Of a stretch of 64,000 nt of DNA, positions 18,801 through 27,316 are shown one piece after another; position 1 is the first letter of the stretch, and each line of letters starts with the position of its first letter. The notes under the pieces were generated by a model, which made no database searches, had not been told where the DNA came from, and saw nothing but the letters and a program-made list of their open reading frames with translations. The translations under genes were made by a program, and so were the position numbers. Source of the stretch: UBA6168 sp964508135 (GTDB lineage Bacteria > Bacteroidota > Bacteroidia > Chitinophagales > Saprospiraceae); NCBI GenBank assembly GCA_964508135.1, contig CAZDSU010000012.1, positions 1 to 64,000 of the forward strand, in the 5' to 3' direction.

Positions 18801-20078
18801 TCCGGCAACCAAGACTACTGCGAGACTTTCATCATCATTCAGGACAACATGGGTGCTTGCAGTGGCAGTCCAATCATTGCCGGTACGATTACCAACGAGG
18901 ACGACCTTGGCGTGGAGGGCGTAGGGGTGAATGTCAATAGCCCGAATGGTTTTACCCAAGATGTTGAGACCAATTTCAACGGCGGTTTTGGAGCGGCAAT
19001 CGTTCCAGGTGCCGACTATACGGTTACCCCAAGTTTCGACGAAAACCCATTGAACGGAGTGACTACTTTCGATTTAGTGCTAATCAGCAAGCACGTACTT
19101 GGCTCTACGCCACTTGGTTCGCCATACAAAATCATCGCTGCCGATGCCAACAATTCGGGCAGTGTGACCACATTTGACATCGTAGAAATTCGGAAGCTTA
19201 TCCTTCAGATAAATACGGTTTTCCCGAGCAATTCTTCTTGGAGGTTTGTGGACAAAAATTATTTGTTTCCGAATCTTGCCAACCCATGGTCGGCACCATT
19301 CCCAGAATTTGCAAACTTCAATGACGTTCAAGACGGACTGACCAATTCCAATTTCGTAGCCATCAAAGTCGGTGACGTGAACGGCAGTGCCGCTGTCAAC
19401 CTGCTCGGCATCAACGAGGAGCGCAGTGCAGGCACTTTCGTGCTGAACACCGACGACAGCAACGTGAGCAGGGGCGAGGAAGTAACCGTGGCGTTTTCAG
19501 CCAAGGAGTTGGACGTGATGGGCTTCCAGTTTACCCTAAACTTCGACGCCAATGCGCTTGAAGTCGAAGACCTGCTGCCTGGTGTGGCCAGTGAGGACAA
19601 CTTCGGTTTTGCCTTGTTGAATGAAGGCGCACTAACGGCAAGCTGGGACGGCTCCGCAACGGACAATTCAATGTTCACCATCGTGTTCCGTGCGAAGGAG
19701 AGCGGCAAACTGAGCGAGATGTTGGACATCAACTCCCGCTTCACAGCGGCAGAAGCATACCGAACCAACGGCGACCTGCTCAACGTCCAACTGGCTTTCA
19801 ACACCAATGCGGCACAGCAATTTGTGCTTTACCAAAACACGCCGAACCCTTTCAAGGGCATGACCATTATTGGGTTCAACCTGCCGCAGGCAGGTGATGC
19901 GAGCTTGAAAATCACAGATGTTTCGGGCAAAGTTTTAAAGAACATCGAGCGTGAATTTTCTGCTGGCTACAACGAAGTTCAGTTGAACAGCAGTGAACTG
20001 CCCGCTTCGGGCGTGGTTTACTACACCCTCAAAACAGCGGGTGAAACGGCCACGAAGAAGATGATTGTTGTTGAATAA
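15888..20078 (+). CDS. T9SS surface protein with HYR-like, dockerin and cohesin-like domains
   Basis: Secreted protein of 1396 aa. The start at 15888 gives a signal peptide (MIRTNFTRIPALSWAFFSLL, cut near AQA). Repeated HYR-like beta-sandwich domains (about 110-1020) show motifs such as DKLPPVLTCTNISVNC and DNCDPNPTI. A dockerin-like pair of Ca loops follows (about 1050-1105: DENPLNGVTTFDLVLISKHV and DANNSGSVTTFDIVEIRKLI). A cohesin-like domain (about 1178-1304) and a type A sorting domain (about 1308-1396, with YQNTPNPFKG) end the protein. It is first in a same-strand cluster with two cohesin proteins and a PorP/SprF protein. Dockerin-cohesin pairing on the surface is inferred, not shown. 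Confidence 0.85.
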   Translation: MIRTNFTRIPALSWAFFSLLLLGSTNLTQAQVMVCNNLVNVSVDNTPNVCQGGVNADQILEGNPIPGHDYFIEVTYNWVPVVSGMNQVTITNSSQWFNTNLTVNITDQTGGGNSCWGQIHLEDKLPPVLTCTNISVNCSDDLSLIPGPTAVDNCDPNPTINLTGEQTNTTGLCANGFVTITRHYVAIDASGNSSAFCNRVITVNRPTVVDFPNDIVWTCEQYDAYPNIVAATPKHPYVGDSNPVTTLVIEVNLNPDCNDSNDSPATNSTNIQNGGTGCPGNGLDDADVLGLTGSGVVANIIGQHCNYQQSKSDQVINVCGETFKIVRTWTVLNWCTGLVVTVGVGGEDNIQVVKVMDLTPPVVNRPPFTVSANVPGQHPQPCKSVGFLPPPTVSDNCSSTWTIKINTPIGEAIYLGGNPANGGIIPSPGLPLGPHIITYQVTDACGNVANLAVPITVVDDIAPTTICVEYTDVNLTTGGSAPVFANAFNSATYDNCCLDHFEVRRMTDPCNDNHDDTVFGPSVVFCCSDVSSSPVMVVFRAVDCFGNANECMVEVFVNDKLNPTLVSCPPNERITCNWYSNNLETQLASQNNQQQCTTLSGFFGSPTYYDNCGVTVTCNTSVNLDQCLEGTIVRTFTAKDPSNNTTPQGCTQTIFVDHVSDWAVEFPIDLTVNCGTTVPDFGEPEIFYENCELVAISYDDVLYAVNDACYKIVRDWTIINWCVVGANVDQEVVEHPENQLGLSFPQCDIDSDGDCDGRTFRDSWRSGSNMNRPTLLDATRALGPDTDPDTDPWDGYIVYQQIIKVNDTVDPVFVGNCQLPDVCIENSTCGVSLLLPQPDIDDCSPDIDVTAEINFGGVWVSGFGPFNNVGPGTYVVRYVAQDNCNNQTACNTTITVKDCKKPTPYCKNGVVVVLMQTGMVDVWATDLNAGSFDNCPGALKFSFSPDVNDIGNTYTCDDLGQQTVQIWVTDASGNQDYCETFIIIQDNMGACSGSPIIAGTITNEDDLGVEGVGVNVNSPNGFTQDVETNFNGGFGAAIVPGADYTVTPSFDENPLNGVTTFDLVLISKHVLGSTPLGSPYKIIAADANNSGSVTTFDIVEIRKLILQINTVFPSNSSWRFVDKNYLFPNLANPWSAPFPEFANFNDVQDGLTNSNFVAIKVGDVNGSAAVNLLGINEERSAGTFVLNTDDSNVSRGEEVTVAFSAKELDVMGFQFTLNFDANALEVEDLLPGVASEDNFGFALLNEGALTASWDGSATDNSMFTIVFRAKESGKLSEMLDINSRFTAAEAYRTNGDLLNVQLAFNTNAAQQFVLYQNTPNPFKGMTIIGFNLPQAGDASLKITDVSGKVLKNIEREFSAGYNEVQLNSSELPASGVVYYTLKTAGETATKKMIVVE

Positions 20079-20104
20079 TCAAATTTGAAACAAAAGATAG
20101 AAAC

Positions 20105-20142
20105 GGTGACCGGCTGAGGGTTTTTCCCAAAAGTCGGCCACC
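20105..20142 (+). terminator. Weak terminator-like hairpin
   Basis: GGTGACCGGCT pairs imperfectly with AGTCGGCCACC around GAGGGTTTTTCCCAAA, and TTTCTG follows. It lies between two cluster genes, so it may only attenuate transcription. Confidence 0.35.
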
Positions 20143-20192
20143 TTTCTGAGGTTATATTAAGTTTTGGCAAACTACTTGCAATACCGATTATC

Positions 20193-20996
20193 ATGAAAAA
20201 GAGCAGTGTTTATTCCCTTCTCATCGCAATCCTGACAGCTTTCAGCCTGAATGCCCAAGATGTGTCCCTGACGGTTCCCGACATGACCGTGGACCCGGGG
20301 CAATGGTTCAGCATTGACGTCAAAACATCCGATTTTGACAATATCGCCAGCATGCAGTTCGCTGTCATTTGGAACCCGGCCATCATCCAGTTCCAGTCCG
20401 TCACCAGCTTGAACGCCAACATGCCGGACTTTACCGCAATAAATAGCTTCAATAGTGCCTTCGCCAGTGAGGGTCGCATGAGGGTGAGTTGGTTTTGGTT
20501 CGATCCCGTCATGAACGTAGGCGTGACTTTGGATGACAACGCCACGCTTTTCAAAATCAACTTCAAAGCCGTTGGAGGCCAAGGAACCAATACCATGCTG
20601 GAGATTGCCGATGACACGACCGTTGACCCACCCTTTGTAGTGGAGATTGCCAACTACGAGCAAGAAGTAGGTGTGAACATTGACAACGGCAAGGTGACCA
20701 TTTCTGGCGTGAACGCCACCGAAGAAAGTTTGACCGAAGATTTCACTTTATTTCAAAATAGCCCGAACCCTTTTTCAGAAATCACGTACATCACGTTCAA
20801 CCTGAACACGGGTACCGACGCTAGGCTGACCATTTTTGACAACAGCGGCAAAGCCGTTTTTCACCAAAACAAAAAATTTCCTGCCGGAATTAGCAGAATA
20901 CCTGTACGCCGGGATATGCTTTCGAGCGCAGGGTCGTACTTTTACACCCTTGAAACCGCAAGAGCCACTGCCACGCGGCAGTTGATTATGCAGTAA
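20193..20996 (+). CDS. Cohesin-domain protein with T9SS type A sorting domain
   Basis: Secreted protein of 267 aa. Signal peptide MKKSSVYSLLIAILTAFSLN, cut near AQ. One cohesin-like domain (about 22-170) has the typical layout: a start strand in VDPGQWFSIDVKTSDF, then ASMQFAVIWNPAIIQF and a late LFKINFKAVG strand. A type A sorting domain (about 183-267) carries FQNSPNPFSEITYI and ends in TRQLIMQ. With one binding domain and one anchor, it could be a simple surface receptor for a dockerin-bearing partner, perhaps the upstream protein. No catalytic domain is present. It lies 115 bp downstream of the HYR/dockerin gene and 100 bp before the SprB-like gene. Confidence 0.85.
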   Translation: MKKSSVYSLLIAILTAFSLNAQDVSLTVPDMTVDPGQWFSIDVKTSDFDNIASMQFAVIWNPAIIQFQSVTSLNANMPDFTAINSFNSAFASEGRMRVSWFWFDPVMNVGVTLDDNATLFKINFKAVGGQGTNTMLEIADDTTVDPPFVVEIANYEQEVGVNIDNGKVTISGVNATEESLTEDFTLFQNSPNPFSEITYITFNLNTGTDARLTIFDNSGKAVFHQNKKFPAGISRIPVRRDMLSSAGSYFYTLETARATATRQLIMQ

Positions 20997-21095
20997 TGCA
21001 TAATCAAGTTGGTGGGCCTTGGTGGAATTACAAGGTTTGCCAATTGTTTTTTTCCGATTACATTTTTTCACAATTATCGTCCCAATTCCGAACAT

Positions 21096-24000
21096 ATGAA
21101 AAGACCGATTACCAATCTCGTCATTGGGCTGCTTGCGCTTTTTGCTACGCATCTCGCTGCCCAGCCTACCTTTACTGTCTCTCCGCAAACCATTACGGCC
21201 AATCCGGGAGACCTCGTTACTGTTGACATTGTTGTTTCGAACTTCACCAACATACTCAGCTTCCAGTACTCAATGAACTGGACTCCTACTGTGTTGCAGT
21301 TCCAAGCACCTGTCGGAAACATCACTCCCTCGCAATTAGCAGGATTGACCAGTGCCAGCTTTGGGCTTACCCAATCAGGCAACGGCTTTTTGGGTGTTTC
21401 ATGGGCTGACCCAAATGCAACGGGCGTTACTGTTGCCAATGGCACGCTGCTGTACAGCCTGACTTTTCAGGTGCTCACTTCCACGCCAACCACCATCAAC
21501 TTCGGCGGCACCCCTGTGCCAATCGAGGTTTACAACGGCGATGGCGTTGAACTTACCGCCGGTACCATCTTCCAAGGAGCCTCCGTCAATGGCGGCTCTG
21601 GCGGCGGAGGAGGCGGCGGCGGCGGAGGAGGAGGCGGGAACAACCCGCCCGTCAACGGCTTTGCCGTTATTGCATCTGATGAAACTGCGCCATCCGGCGG
21701 CCAAGTGTGCGTGGACGTCACAGTCAACGACTTTACCAACATCTTGTCCATGCAGTACACCATGGAGTTCAACGAGGCGCAGTGGTCGTTTGCCAACATC
21801 CCACCTGCCAGTTTTGGCTTGCCGGGCTTATCGTCGGCGAGCTTCGGAACTACTCAGTCAGGGCAGGGCTATATCAGTTTTTCATGGCTGGATCCCGATG
21901 CCGTGGGCGTTACCGTTCCAAATGGTACCGTAATTTATCAAGTTTGTTTGAACGCTATCGGTTCCAACAACTGTGGGGCTACCACGCCTTTTGCATTTAA
22001 CGGCGCAACCACACCAATTGAAGTCATCAATGGCAATAGCCAACCTGTTAACTTCCAGGGCATCCCCGGCGACCTCGAAATCTGCGACAATGGCGGCGGC
22101 GGTGGTGGTGGAAACACCGGCCTCACTTTCACGGCTGGCGATGTGGAATCTCCGGCTGGTTCACAGATTTGTGTGGATTTCACTACCGACAGCTTCCAGT
22201 GCATCGTGAGTGCGCAATACTCCATCCATTTTAACCAAGCCATCATCCAGTATGTATCGGCCCAAGGCTTTGGCTTGCCGGACATGTCCGCTGCAAGCTT
22301 TGGAACCACCCAGTCGGCCAATGGTACAATCACGTTTTCATGGTACGACCCGACCACAGATGGCGTCACCGTGCCAGACGGCACGGTCATTTTTCAGTTG
22401 TGCTTCAATGTAATTGGCACAAACGGGCAGGTGGCCAATATCACTTTCAATGACACCCCAACCGTGGTGGAAGTGACTGGTTGTGTGAACAACGAAAGCA
22501 TCACCCCCACCTTCGATGCAGGCACTGTCACTGTTGGCGTTTCCTGCACCGGGCCGGTGACGATTCCCAGCAACGTGGTGACAAATGTTAGCTGCACCGG
22601 AGGAAGCAACGGCGCTATTGACATCACCGTGGCAGGTGGAAGCGCAACAAAAACTTATTCTTGGGTAAAAACAGGCAGTCCAACGGTCATAAGCACTTCG
22701 CAAGACTTGACCAACCTGACGGCTGGCATCTACAACGTCACCGTTACAAGCTGCAATGGTGCTGAAATGACGACCGGAACCTTTACCGTCACGCAGCCAG
22801 CAACTGCAATGAGCCTAAACTTCCAGTCCTCGGACGTGGTTTGTTTTGGTGAAACAAACGGGGCCATTGACATCACCGTAACAGGCGGAACGAACACTGG
22901 CACTGGTTGCACTGGCTACTCGTATGCTTGGAGCAACGGTGCTACCACGCAGGACATCTCCGGCCTTGCCGCAGCCAACTACACTGTGACCGTGACCGAC
23001 TGCAACGCTTGTACGGTTGTTTCGCCCATTTACATCATTTCATCATCGTTGACTGCGATTGCATTGACGACGGCTTCCACCAATGTTTCCTGCAATGGTG
23101 GCTCCAACGGAAGCATCACCATCACTGCCACAGGCGGTGGTAATACCAAGGAATACCGATTGGGGACTACTGGGCCGAATAGCACTTGGCAGGCAAATAA
23201 TGTGTTCAACAACCTCGCCGCAGGTACGTACAGCCCTCAGGTTCGTGACAATTTTGGTTGCGTCAAAATAACCTCCGTGACCATTGCACAGCCGGACATC
23301 ATCGTTGTTCAGTTGACTCCGACCAACCCAACGTTGGGTCAGAACAATGGCTCCATCAATACATTGGTGACAGGCGGTGTGCCACCCTACACCTACAGTT
23401 GGACAGGGCCGAATGGCCCAATACCTGGCAACCCGCAGAACCCGACCAGCCTGGCCGCTGGCACCTATTGCGTGACCGTGACCGATGCAAACCTGTGTAC
23501 CAGGACCAAATGTGCGCCTGTTTATGCGCCAATGGGTCAGGACCCGAATAACCCCAGCACGTTCAAGAACGCTTGTGCAGGCGAGTGCAATGGTGAAATA
23601 GATGTTCATATTATTGGCGGTGTCCCACCATATATTTATGCTTGGTCAACCCCGGGCATCGGCAACATCCCCAACCCGCCTGACCTCTGCCCCGGTACTT
23701 ACACCGTGACCGTTACCAGCCCATCCATTGGCCTGACGTTTATTCAAACCTTTACCATTGCGCAGCCATCGCAAGCGCCTAATGTGGGAGCGGCTATCTT
23801 GGAAGTGCCAACTGCTTCCGCAGCTTGCAACGGTTCTATTACCATAAGCCCCCAAGGCGGTTCTGGGTCAGGTTATACTTATGCTTGGAGCTGTACGTCA
23901 CAAACTGGCAACCCCATTTTTGCCCTCTGTGAAGGTTCTTGCACAGTAACGATTACGGACGGAAATGGCTGCACCGGCACGGCTGGGCCGTATGTGTTGA

Positions 24001-25739
24001 ATTATGTGCCAGATTCACTTGACGCAGCACAAGTAAGCGCTAGTAATGCTTGCGCTGCGCAAAGCAATGGCGAAATCGAGATTACGATATTTGGCGGAAC
24101 GCCACCGTACAATTACCAAATCGCTGGGCCACTGAACCAATCGTTTATCACTAGCCAGAACACCTATACTTTTTCAAACCTGCCTGGTGGAAGCTACATC
24201 TACACCATTACTGACAGTGGCACAGGTGTTGACCAGCAATCGAAAACTGGGTCGGTGACGGTGGGGACGACTACGCTTTCGCTATTGTCACCCGTTCAAG
24301 TCACGCATACTACAAACCCACAAGGTGGAGGACATGTAAACATAACACCGATGGGTGGGCAGTTGCCCTACACCTATCAATGGAACAATGCTGCTACCTC
24401 GCAGGACTTGTTTAACATTGCCCCTGGTTGTTACGAGCTTACTTTGCAGGATGCGAATGGTTGCGTTCAGGTCTTCGACAACATTGGTGTCGGTCTCCTC
24501 ACCGCTTCCTTCTCCGCTGTAAAGCCGGACTGTCCACAGCAACTTGGTTCCATCACGGCTACGACTTCGTTGTCGCCAAACTGTGCGGTGCCCAATTTGC
24601 CGTATAGCTACCATTGGGAAGATGCACAGACAGCGACTGTTAGCAACGATGCACTTGCGAATAACATCCTGCCTGGCACCTACACCGTAACCATCACGGA
24701 TGCCAAAGGCACCAGCATCGTTCAAACCTACCAATTGACCTCCGAATCGAGCCTCAGCGTGAGCGCCGAAGTGACGAGCGACTTCAATGGGTACGATGTG
24801 CGCTGCTTTGGTTTGAATAACGGTGCAGCTATTGCAATCCCGTCGAATGGCGTCAGCCCATACACGTACACTTGGAGCAATAGTGCTATCACTCAGGCCG
24901 TCAGCAACTTGGCTGCTGGAATTGATTACACAGTGACCATTGAAGATGCCCAAGGCTGCACCATGTCTGCGACTGTTAATCTTTTTGGTCCTCCACTGCT
25001 GAATTCACAAGCAACTACATCGAACAGCGGATGCTCGGGTGGTGATACTGGCCAAGCGACGGTTATCGTGAGTGGCGGTGTGCCACCCTACACTTATGTT
25101 TGGAGCAATGGCGACAAAACGGCTACAGCTAACAACCTGACCCCTGGAAAAAACTATGCTGTCACCATCATCGACTTCAACGGTTGCACGATGATTGACA
25201 ATGTAACCGTCCCTGGTGGTTTCCCACTTGTAGCTAGTGGATTCTCTGTTTCTGACAGCGGTGGGCCTAACGGCGTGGCTGGTGTCACGGTGACTGGTGG
25301 AACACCTCCTTACACTTACGTTTGGCGGGATTACCTACTGGCAGTGGATAGCATCCTAACGGAACTGTTCCCAGGCACTTACCTCGTGTTGGTAACAGAT
25401 GCAAACGGCTGCCAAGTTGCAAAAACCATCAAAGTGGACGACGCAACCGAGTGTGGCGAAGTGCGCACGGTGATTACGCCGGAAGGCGATGGCAAGAACG
25501 AAGAGTTCGTCATCAAATGCCTCAGCCGCTTCAACGACAACACCCTCGAAATCTACAACCGCTGGGGCCAACTGGTGTACCGTGCCGAAGACTACAACGA
25601 CGACAACCTCTGGCGTGGCACCAACACTGGTGGCGACGATGTGCCGGACGGCGTTTACTTCTACGTCTTCAACTATTTCGACCCGAGCACCAACGTATTT
25701 GTCACCAAAAAAGGCAGTGTAACTGTGCTTCGCAAATAA
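21096..25739 (+). CDS. Giant adhesin: three cohesin domains, SprB repeats, type B sorting domain
   Basis: Cell-surface adhesin of 1547 aa. The ATG at 21096 begins the signal peptide (MKRPITNLVIGLLALFATHL, cut near AQP). Three cohesin-like domains (about 23-155, 185-325 and 343-490) are separated by poly-Gly linkers at about 165-182 and 332-340. About twelve SprB-type repeats follow (about 490-1450), each with a CxGGxNG..I start and a PYTYxWSNG-like core. The C-terminus (about 1451-1547) is a gliding-motility-type (type B) sorting domain: VITPEGDGKNEEFVI, YNRWGQLVY, PDGVYFYV. Type B cargo usually needs a PorP/SprF partner, and one is encoded 93 bp downstream. The SprB likeness suggests adhesion or gliding. 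Confidence 0.9.
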   Translation: MKRPITNLVIGLLALFATHLAAQPTFTVSPQTITANPGDLVTVDIVVSNFTNILSFQYSMNWTPTVLQFQAPVGNITPSQLAGLTSASFGLTQSGNGFLGVSWADPNATGVTVANGTLLYSLTFQVLTSTPTTINFGGTPVPIEVYNGDGVELTAGTIFQGASVNGGSGGGGGGGGGGGGGNNPPVNGFAVIASDETAPSGGQVCVDVTVNDFTNILSMQYTMEFNEAQWSFANIPPASFGLPGLSSASFGTTQSGQGYISFSWLDPDAVGVTVPNGTVIYQVCLNAIGSNNCGATTPFAFNGATTPIEVINGNSQPVNFQGIPGDLEICDNGGGGGGGNTGLTFTAGDVESPAGSQICVDFTTDSFQCIVSAQYSIHFNQAIIQYVSAQGFGLPDMSAASFGTTQSANGTITFSWYDPTTDGVTVPDGTVIFQLCFNVIGTNGQVANITFNDTPTVVEVTGCVNNESITPTFDAGTVTVGVSCTGPVTIPSNVVTNVSCTGGSNGAIDITVAGGSATKTYSWVKTGSPTVISTSQDLTNLTAGIYNVTVTSCNGAEMTTGTFTVTQPATAMSLNFQSSDVVCFGETNGAIDITVTGGTNTGTGCTGYSYAWSNGATTQDISGLAAANYTVTVTDCNACTVVSPIYIISSSLTAIALTTASTNVSCNGGSNGSITITATGGGNTKEYRLGTTGPNSTWQANNVFNNLAAGTYSPQVRDNFGCVKITSVTIAQPDIIVVQLTPTNPTLGQNNGSINTLVTGGVPPYTYSWTGPNGPIPGNPQNPTSLAAGTYCVTVTDANLCTRTKCAPVYAPMGQDPNNPSTFKNACAGECNGEIDVHIIGGVPPYIYAWSTPGIGNIPNPPDLCPGTYTVTVTSPSIGLTFIQTFTIAQPSQAPNVGAAILEVPTASAACNGSITISPQGGSGSGYTYAWSCTSQTGNPIFALCEGSCTVTITDGNGCTGTAGPYVLNYVPDSLDAAQVSASNACAAQSNGEIEITIFGGTPPYNYQIAGPLNQSFITSQNTYTFSNLPGGSYIYTITDSGTGVDQQSKTGSVTVGTTTLSLLSPVQVTHTTNPQGGGHVNITPMGGQLPYTYQWNNAATSQDLFNIAPGCYELTLQDANGCVQVFDNIGVGLLTASFSAVKPDCPQQLGSITATTSLSPNCAVPNLPYSYHWEDAQTATVSNDALANNILPGTYTVTITDAKGTSIVQTYQLTSESSLSVSAEVTSDFNGYDVRCFGLNNGAAIAIPSNGVSPYTYTWSNSAITQAVSNLAAGIDYTVTIEDAQGCTMSATVNLFGPPLLNSQATTSNSGCSGGDTGQATVIVSGGVPPYTYVWSNGDKTATANNLTPGKNYAVTIIDFNGCTMIDNVTVPGGFPLVASGFSVSDSGGPNGVAGVTVTGGTPPYTYVWRDYLLAVDSILTELFPGTYLVLVTDANGCQVAKTIKVDDATECGEVRTVITPEGDGKNEEFVIKCLSRFNDNTLEIYNRWGQLVYRAEDYNDDNLWRGTNTGGDDVPDGVYFYVFNYFDPSTNVFVTKKGSVTVLRK

Positions 25740-25741
25740 TA

Positions 25742-25800
25742 GGAATTGAAGAATTAGGAATTGGGGATATAAAATTTCCAATTTCTAATTTCCCAATTTC
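25742..25800. repeat. Heptad-word array, inverted pair
   Basis: GAATTGG/AATTAGG-like words at 25742-25764 are answered by their complements (CCAATTTCTAATTTCCC) at 25777-25800. The array fills the gap between the SprB-like gene and the PorP/SprF gene and could fold into an imperfect hairpin. Confidence 0.75.
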
Positions 25801-25831
25801 AACTTTTTCTTCCAATCACCGATTAAATCCA

Positions 25832-26767
25832 ATGAGCATGAAAAAGCTTATTTTACTCATAGCTGCTGCTTTCGTACTCCAATTTGCATGGTCGCAGGAG
25901 CAATCTGCGGTTTTTACCCACTATCAAATCAACCCAATCCTGATTTCTCCGGCGGTGGCTGGCTTTTATGAAAGCCACCAGATTCACATGAACGTCCGCA
26001 GCCAATGGACGGGCTTCCCTGAGTCGCCGAAGAGCTACGGCATCGGCTACAATGGCCCGATTGGCAAGACGCTCGGCATCGGCATCGGGGTCATGTCCGA
26101 GAACCTCGGCAACATGACGAACACCCGCCTGCAACTCAACTACGCCTTCCGGTACGAAGTGAAAAACGTCAAGTTTGCCGCTGGTTTTTCCACGGAGTTT
26201 TTGACGAAAAAAGTGGCCGAATCCGCGCTAACCAGCCCGCTGTACGACCAAGATGACAACATCATCGAAAATGCCGTGGACGGCAACAAGATTTTCGATG
26301 CCTCGCTCGGTGCATACGCCACTTTCAAAAAGAACACGTTCGTCGGGGTGACTTTCCCCAACCTCGTGGTGGCAAAAATTGGCGAGATTGAAACGGGCCA
26401 AAACGAAGGCTCACTTTTCAAATACTCTATCATCACCTTCGGCCACGAGTTTGAGGTGGAGCCGTACAATTTCAAGTTGCGCCCCTCCGTGCTGGTGTAC
26501 AACATCAAGGACATGCCGCTCCAGATTGACTTCAACATGGTAGGCTCGTTCATCAACGACAAGCTCATCGCTGGGGTCTCTGTTCGGGGCGGTACTGGCG
26601 GTGCCACCGGCATCCTGCTTGGCACGAATGTGGATGTTTTCAAACTGTACTACAGCTACGATTTGACCTTTCAGAAATTCCAAAAGTACAACAGCGGCTC
26701 GCACGAGCTGACGTTGCTGTTCAGCTTTGACCGTGGCAAGAAGCGCTACGACCGCAGCCCAAATTGA
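25832..26767 (+). CDS. PorP/SprF family protein, partner of SprB-like adhesin
   Basis: Outer-membrane protein of 311 aa (start ATG 25832; the ATG at 25838 is equally possible). Signal peptide MSMKKLILLIAAAFVLQFAW, cut before QEQSAVFTHYQINP. The mature N-terminus and the ISPAVAGFYESHQ stretch are diagnostic of PorP/SprF. SprF is needed to export the SprB adhesin in gliding bacteria, and type B cargo genes are commonly followed by a porP/sprF-like gene, as here. The upstream open frame overlaps the adhesin gene and is not coding. It is likely to be translated from the same transcript as the adhesin. Confidence 0.9.
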   Translation: MSMKKLILLIAAAFVLQFAWSQEQSAVFTHYQINPILISPAVAGFYESHQIHMNVRSQWTGFPESPKSYGIGYNGPIGKTLGIGIGVMSENLGNMTNTRLQLNYAFRYEVKNVKFAAGFSTEFLTKKVAESALTSPLYDQDDNIIENAVDGNKIFDASLGAYATFKKNTFVGVTFPNLVVAKIGEIETGQNEGSLFKYSIITFGHEFEVEPYNFKLRPSVLVYNIKDMPLQIDFNMVGSFINDKLIAGVSVRGGTGGATGILLGTNVDVFKLYYSYDLTFQKFQKYNSGSHELTLLFSFDRGKKRYDRSPN

Positions 26768-26801
26768 AGTAAAAAGTAAAAAGTCGAAAGGAAAAAGTAG
26801 T
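26768..26801. repeat. AGTAAAA heptad array
   Basis: AGTAAAA AGTAAAA AGTCGAA AGGAAAA is a one-sided array of degenerate heptads directly behind the PorP/SprF stop codon. No inverted partner was seen. Confidence 0.65.
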
Positions 26802-26960
26802 GTGCAATAAGTTGAAAATCGGCAACCCAGCACACTTTGAGACACCGAATTTGAAACCACCCGCACACACGGGTTTGTGAAATAAAGAATTGAGAACGGG
26901 TTTGGATTTTAAAATCCGTTGGAAAAATTAGATGTCCTTTAACAATTGGTTTTTGGGATG

Positions 26961-26998
26961 GCCCCCCTCGTAAAGTCGAGGTGGGGCTACTTTTTTTT
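26961..26998 (+). terminator. Intrinsic terminator
   Basis: GCCCCCCTCG pairs with CGAGGTGGGGC (one bulged T, 6-nt loop) and is followed by TACTTTTTTTT. It lies about 195 bp after the PorP/SprF gene and probably ends that transcript. The rest of the 549-bp gap (26768-27316) holds the array above, the promoter and hairpin below, and no gene I can support. Confidence 0.75.
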
Positions 26999-27028
26999 GC
27001 AAAAAGAAAAATCCGACGAAAACTAACC

Positions 27029-27055
27029 TTGATTCAGGCGCATTGCTTACTTTTG
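27029..27055 (+). promoter_or_regulatory. Candidate promoter upstream of greA
   Basis: TTG at 27029-27031 and TACTTTTG at 27048-27055 (exact TAnnTTTG) are 16 nt apart, slightly short of the usual spacing. Transcription would start near 27062 and meet the hairpin at 27069 at once. Confidence 0.5.
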
Positions 27056-27068
27056 TCAATCGAACGAA

Positions 27069-27113
27069 GGCAAGAACGTTTCCGGCAAGTGGTTGGAAAC
27101 GTTCTTGCCTTTT
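27069..27113 (+). terminator. 15-bp perfect hairpin with T-run in greA leader
   Basis: The arms GGCAAGAACGTTTCC (27069-27083) and GGAAACGTTCTTGCC (27095-27109) are perfect, with an 11-nt loop, followed by TTTTA. It sits a few bases after the predicted transcription start, about 200 bp before greA. It could be a terminator, an attenuator or a short stable RNA. Confidence 0.55.
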
Positions 27114-27316
27114 AGGTTTGATAGCCATCAACCAACAATTTTGACGGAGTCCGCCCAAAAACCTGCCCAGTAACCACAGGCGAGTTGGGCATGTCTCAAG
27201 CTATTTTCCCAATCTTTGATAAAATGCCGCCTTTTTCAGGGCCTAAGCCCCAGGAAAGCACGGTTTTCGTCGCTGTTGCCATCGGGAATTATTTTTTTAC
27301 CGAAAAAAAGACTTTT

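Noticed and set aside
25451..25831. Upstream extension of the PorP/SprF frame
   Set aside because: It overlaps the type B sorting domain of the adhesin in another frame, and the signal peptide starts at 25832.
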